Shown here one piece after another: positions 5,253-6,140 of a stretch of DNA of 6,140 nucleotides (position 1 is the first letter of the stretch; every line of letters starts with the position of its first letter). The position numbers were made by a program, and so were the translations under genes. The notes beneath the pieces were generated by a model. It made no database searches and was not told where the DNA came from. It saw only the letters and a list, made by a program, of their open reading frames with translations. The DNA comes from Desulfuromonadales bacterium (GTDB taxonomy: Bacteria > Desulfobacterota > Desulfuromonadia > Desulfuromonadales > UBA2294). Location: NCBI GenBank assembly GCA_030591795.1, contig JAUVAJ010000118.1, positions 1-6,140 of the forward strand. Reading direction: 5' to 3'.

Positions 5253-6140
5253 CTACTTGCGTAGCGGATCTGCTTTGTAGCCCAGGGCAGCCCAGTCAAG
5301 TCGCCCGGCATCACCATGGCAGTCCATGCAACCAAGTGTCTGCTCTTTGGGCACAACCATGTGATTGATGGGCCAATACATGATCGTTTCGGCGAAGTCA
5401 AATTTGCCGCTGTATGCTACGCCGCTTGACTTCATGGCGGTTGCAATCGATTTATTCCAATCGAAAGTCTTCCAGTAACCACCTTTACCGAACAGGTGCA
5501 CCGTAGTGAAATAACTGTTTTTCACATCATACGGCTGTTTACCCGTGTGGGTCTTGAATGGAAATATCTTCGCCTTTTTATCAGCCTTGTCACCCAGCGG
5601 GTAGCTGAGCGCTGTGACTTTGGCGGGATCCATCTTGTCGCCCAGCTGGTAAACACCAGCCTGGCCATTGTACCAGGCGTAGGTTGGGGTTACTTTCTTA
5701 CCCCAGGTGAAGCTGCCTTTTTTCTTGGCGAAGGATGGTTTACCGTATTCGTCCTTGACTGACTTCATTTTTTTACCAGCCGTGGACCAATCCCAGGACA
5801 TCTTGGTCGGAACCTCATTGGCGAAGCTCGGGATATGACAAGCCTGGCACGCCACACGACCCATATGCTGATTGATCAGGGTCTCACTGTGAGGTTCTCC
5901 CTCATGGCAATTGGTGCAGCCGATTGGGGTCTGGTTGTTCGGCGAAGCCACCATGGCGTTGCCGGTTATAAAGTGATCATCGGTCTTGTGGCACTCCTGG
6001 CAGCTGAAGTCGGCACCGTCGGTGCCCATGTGCACGTCAATCGCGCGTGTGCCTTTTTTAAGGCTGCTGTCCAGATCACCATGCTTTATTGCGTCGCCGC
6101 CACCGCCGAAGAAATGGCAGTTGCCGCAGGTATCACGCGA
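5253..6140 (-). CDS. Octaheme tetrathionate reductase-type cytochrome c (C-terminal 295 residues, runs off right edge)
   Basis: Partial gene, open in frame to the right edge, so the true start, the signal peptide and the first hemes are missing. A GTG at 6035-6033 lies inside the gene and should not be taken as its start, because the reading frame upstream already encodes a heme site. Five CxxCH heme motifs are visible in the fragment: CGNCH (5-9), CQECH (47-51), CTNCH (75-79), CQACH (98-102) and CMDCH (271-275). The FGGGGDAIKHGDLDSSL stretch after the first, the MYWPINHMV segment and the C-terminal LDWAALGY resemble what I recall of the octaheme tetrathionate reductase family studied in Shewanella, which reduces tetrathionate, nitrite and hydroxylamine in the periplasm. 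Three more hemes beyond the edge would complete eight. The roughly 170-residue stretch without hemes (103-270) also fits. The stop is TAG at 5255-5253; a terminator follows. Confidence 0.85.
   Translation of the reverse strand, partial: SRDTCGNCHFFGGGGDAIKHGDLDSSLKKGTRAIDVHMGTDGADFSCQECHKTDDHFITGNAMVASPNNQTPIGCTNCHEGEPHSETLINQHMGRVACQACHIPSFANEVPTKMSWDWSTAGKKMKSVKDEYGKPSFAKKKGSFTWGKKVTPTYAWYNGQAGVYQLGDKMDPAKVTALSYPLGDKADKKAKIFPFKTHTGKQPYDVKNSYFTTVHLFGKGGYWKTFDWNKSIATAMKSSGVAYSGKFDFAETIMYWPINHMVVPKEQTLGCMDCHGDAGRLDWAALGYKADPLRK

Overview
The window carries one complete operon for a cytoplasmic group 3b-type [NiFe] hydrogenase. It is flanked by two leftward partial gene clusters: a ZIP-family metal transporter with a SpoIIAA-like protein on the left, and the C-terminal part of an octaheme tetrathionate reductase-type cytochrome c on the right. 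The gene content (NAD(P)-linked hydrogenase of the Pyrococcus sulfhydrogenase type, a multiheme periplasmic cytochrome, a SpoIIAA-like/STAS protein) suggests an anaerobic or facultative, respiratory Gram-negative bacterium. A Desulfuromonas/Geobacter-like lineage is my best guess, made from gene content only and not firm; octaheme cytochromes of this type also occur in Shewanella and other proteobacteria.

Layout. Positions 1-509 (minus) hold the first 169 residues of a ZIP-like transporter that runs off the left edge. Positions 545-919 (minus) hold a SpoIIAA-like protein, 35 bp upstream of the transporter and very likely cotranscribed from a good sigma70 promoter at 953-980. Positions 920-1174 are the divergent intergenic region: the leftward promoter, two weaker candidate rightward promoters, and a perfect 7-bp hairpin whose GGAA tetraloop carries the Shine-Dalgarno core of the first hydrogenase gene. 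Positions 1175-5111 (plus) hold four tightly packed genes (1-bp gap, 1-bp overlap, 8-bp overlap) in the order beta, gamma, delta, alpha (hydBGDA), the order known for Pyrococcus furiosus sulfhydrogenase I. Positions 5112-5252 hold a terminator for the leftward cytochrome gene plus a short imperfect direct repeat. Positions 5253-6140 (minus) hold the cytochrome fragment with five CxxCH heme sites.

How the genes work together. The large subunit (hydA) carries the NiFe site and exchanges electrons with three [4Fe-4S] clusters in the small subunit (hydD). The ferredoxin-like subunit (hydB) relays them to the flavoprotein (hydG), which by homology binds FAD, a [2Fe-2S] cluster and NAD(P)(H). The expected activity is reversible H2 oxidation/production linked to NAD(P)(H), possibly with sulfur or polysulfide reduction. 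The convergent cytochrome would act in the periplasm on tetrathionate or nitrogen oxyanions; a functional link to the hydrogenase is only a hypothesis. No NiFe maturation genes (hypABCDEF or the C-terminal protease) lie in the window.

The left 1.1 kb looks visibly richer in A+T than the hydrogenase operon. No mobile element, CRISPR array, tRNA or rRNA was seen. I did not find a clearly novel system. The best leads are the Shine-Dalgarno hairpin, the altered metal-ligand positions of the ZIP protein, and an extra cysteine in the NiFe-site L1 motif.
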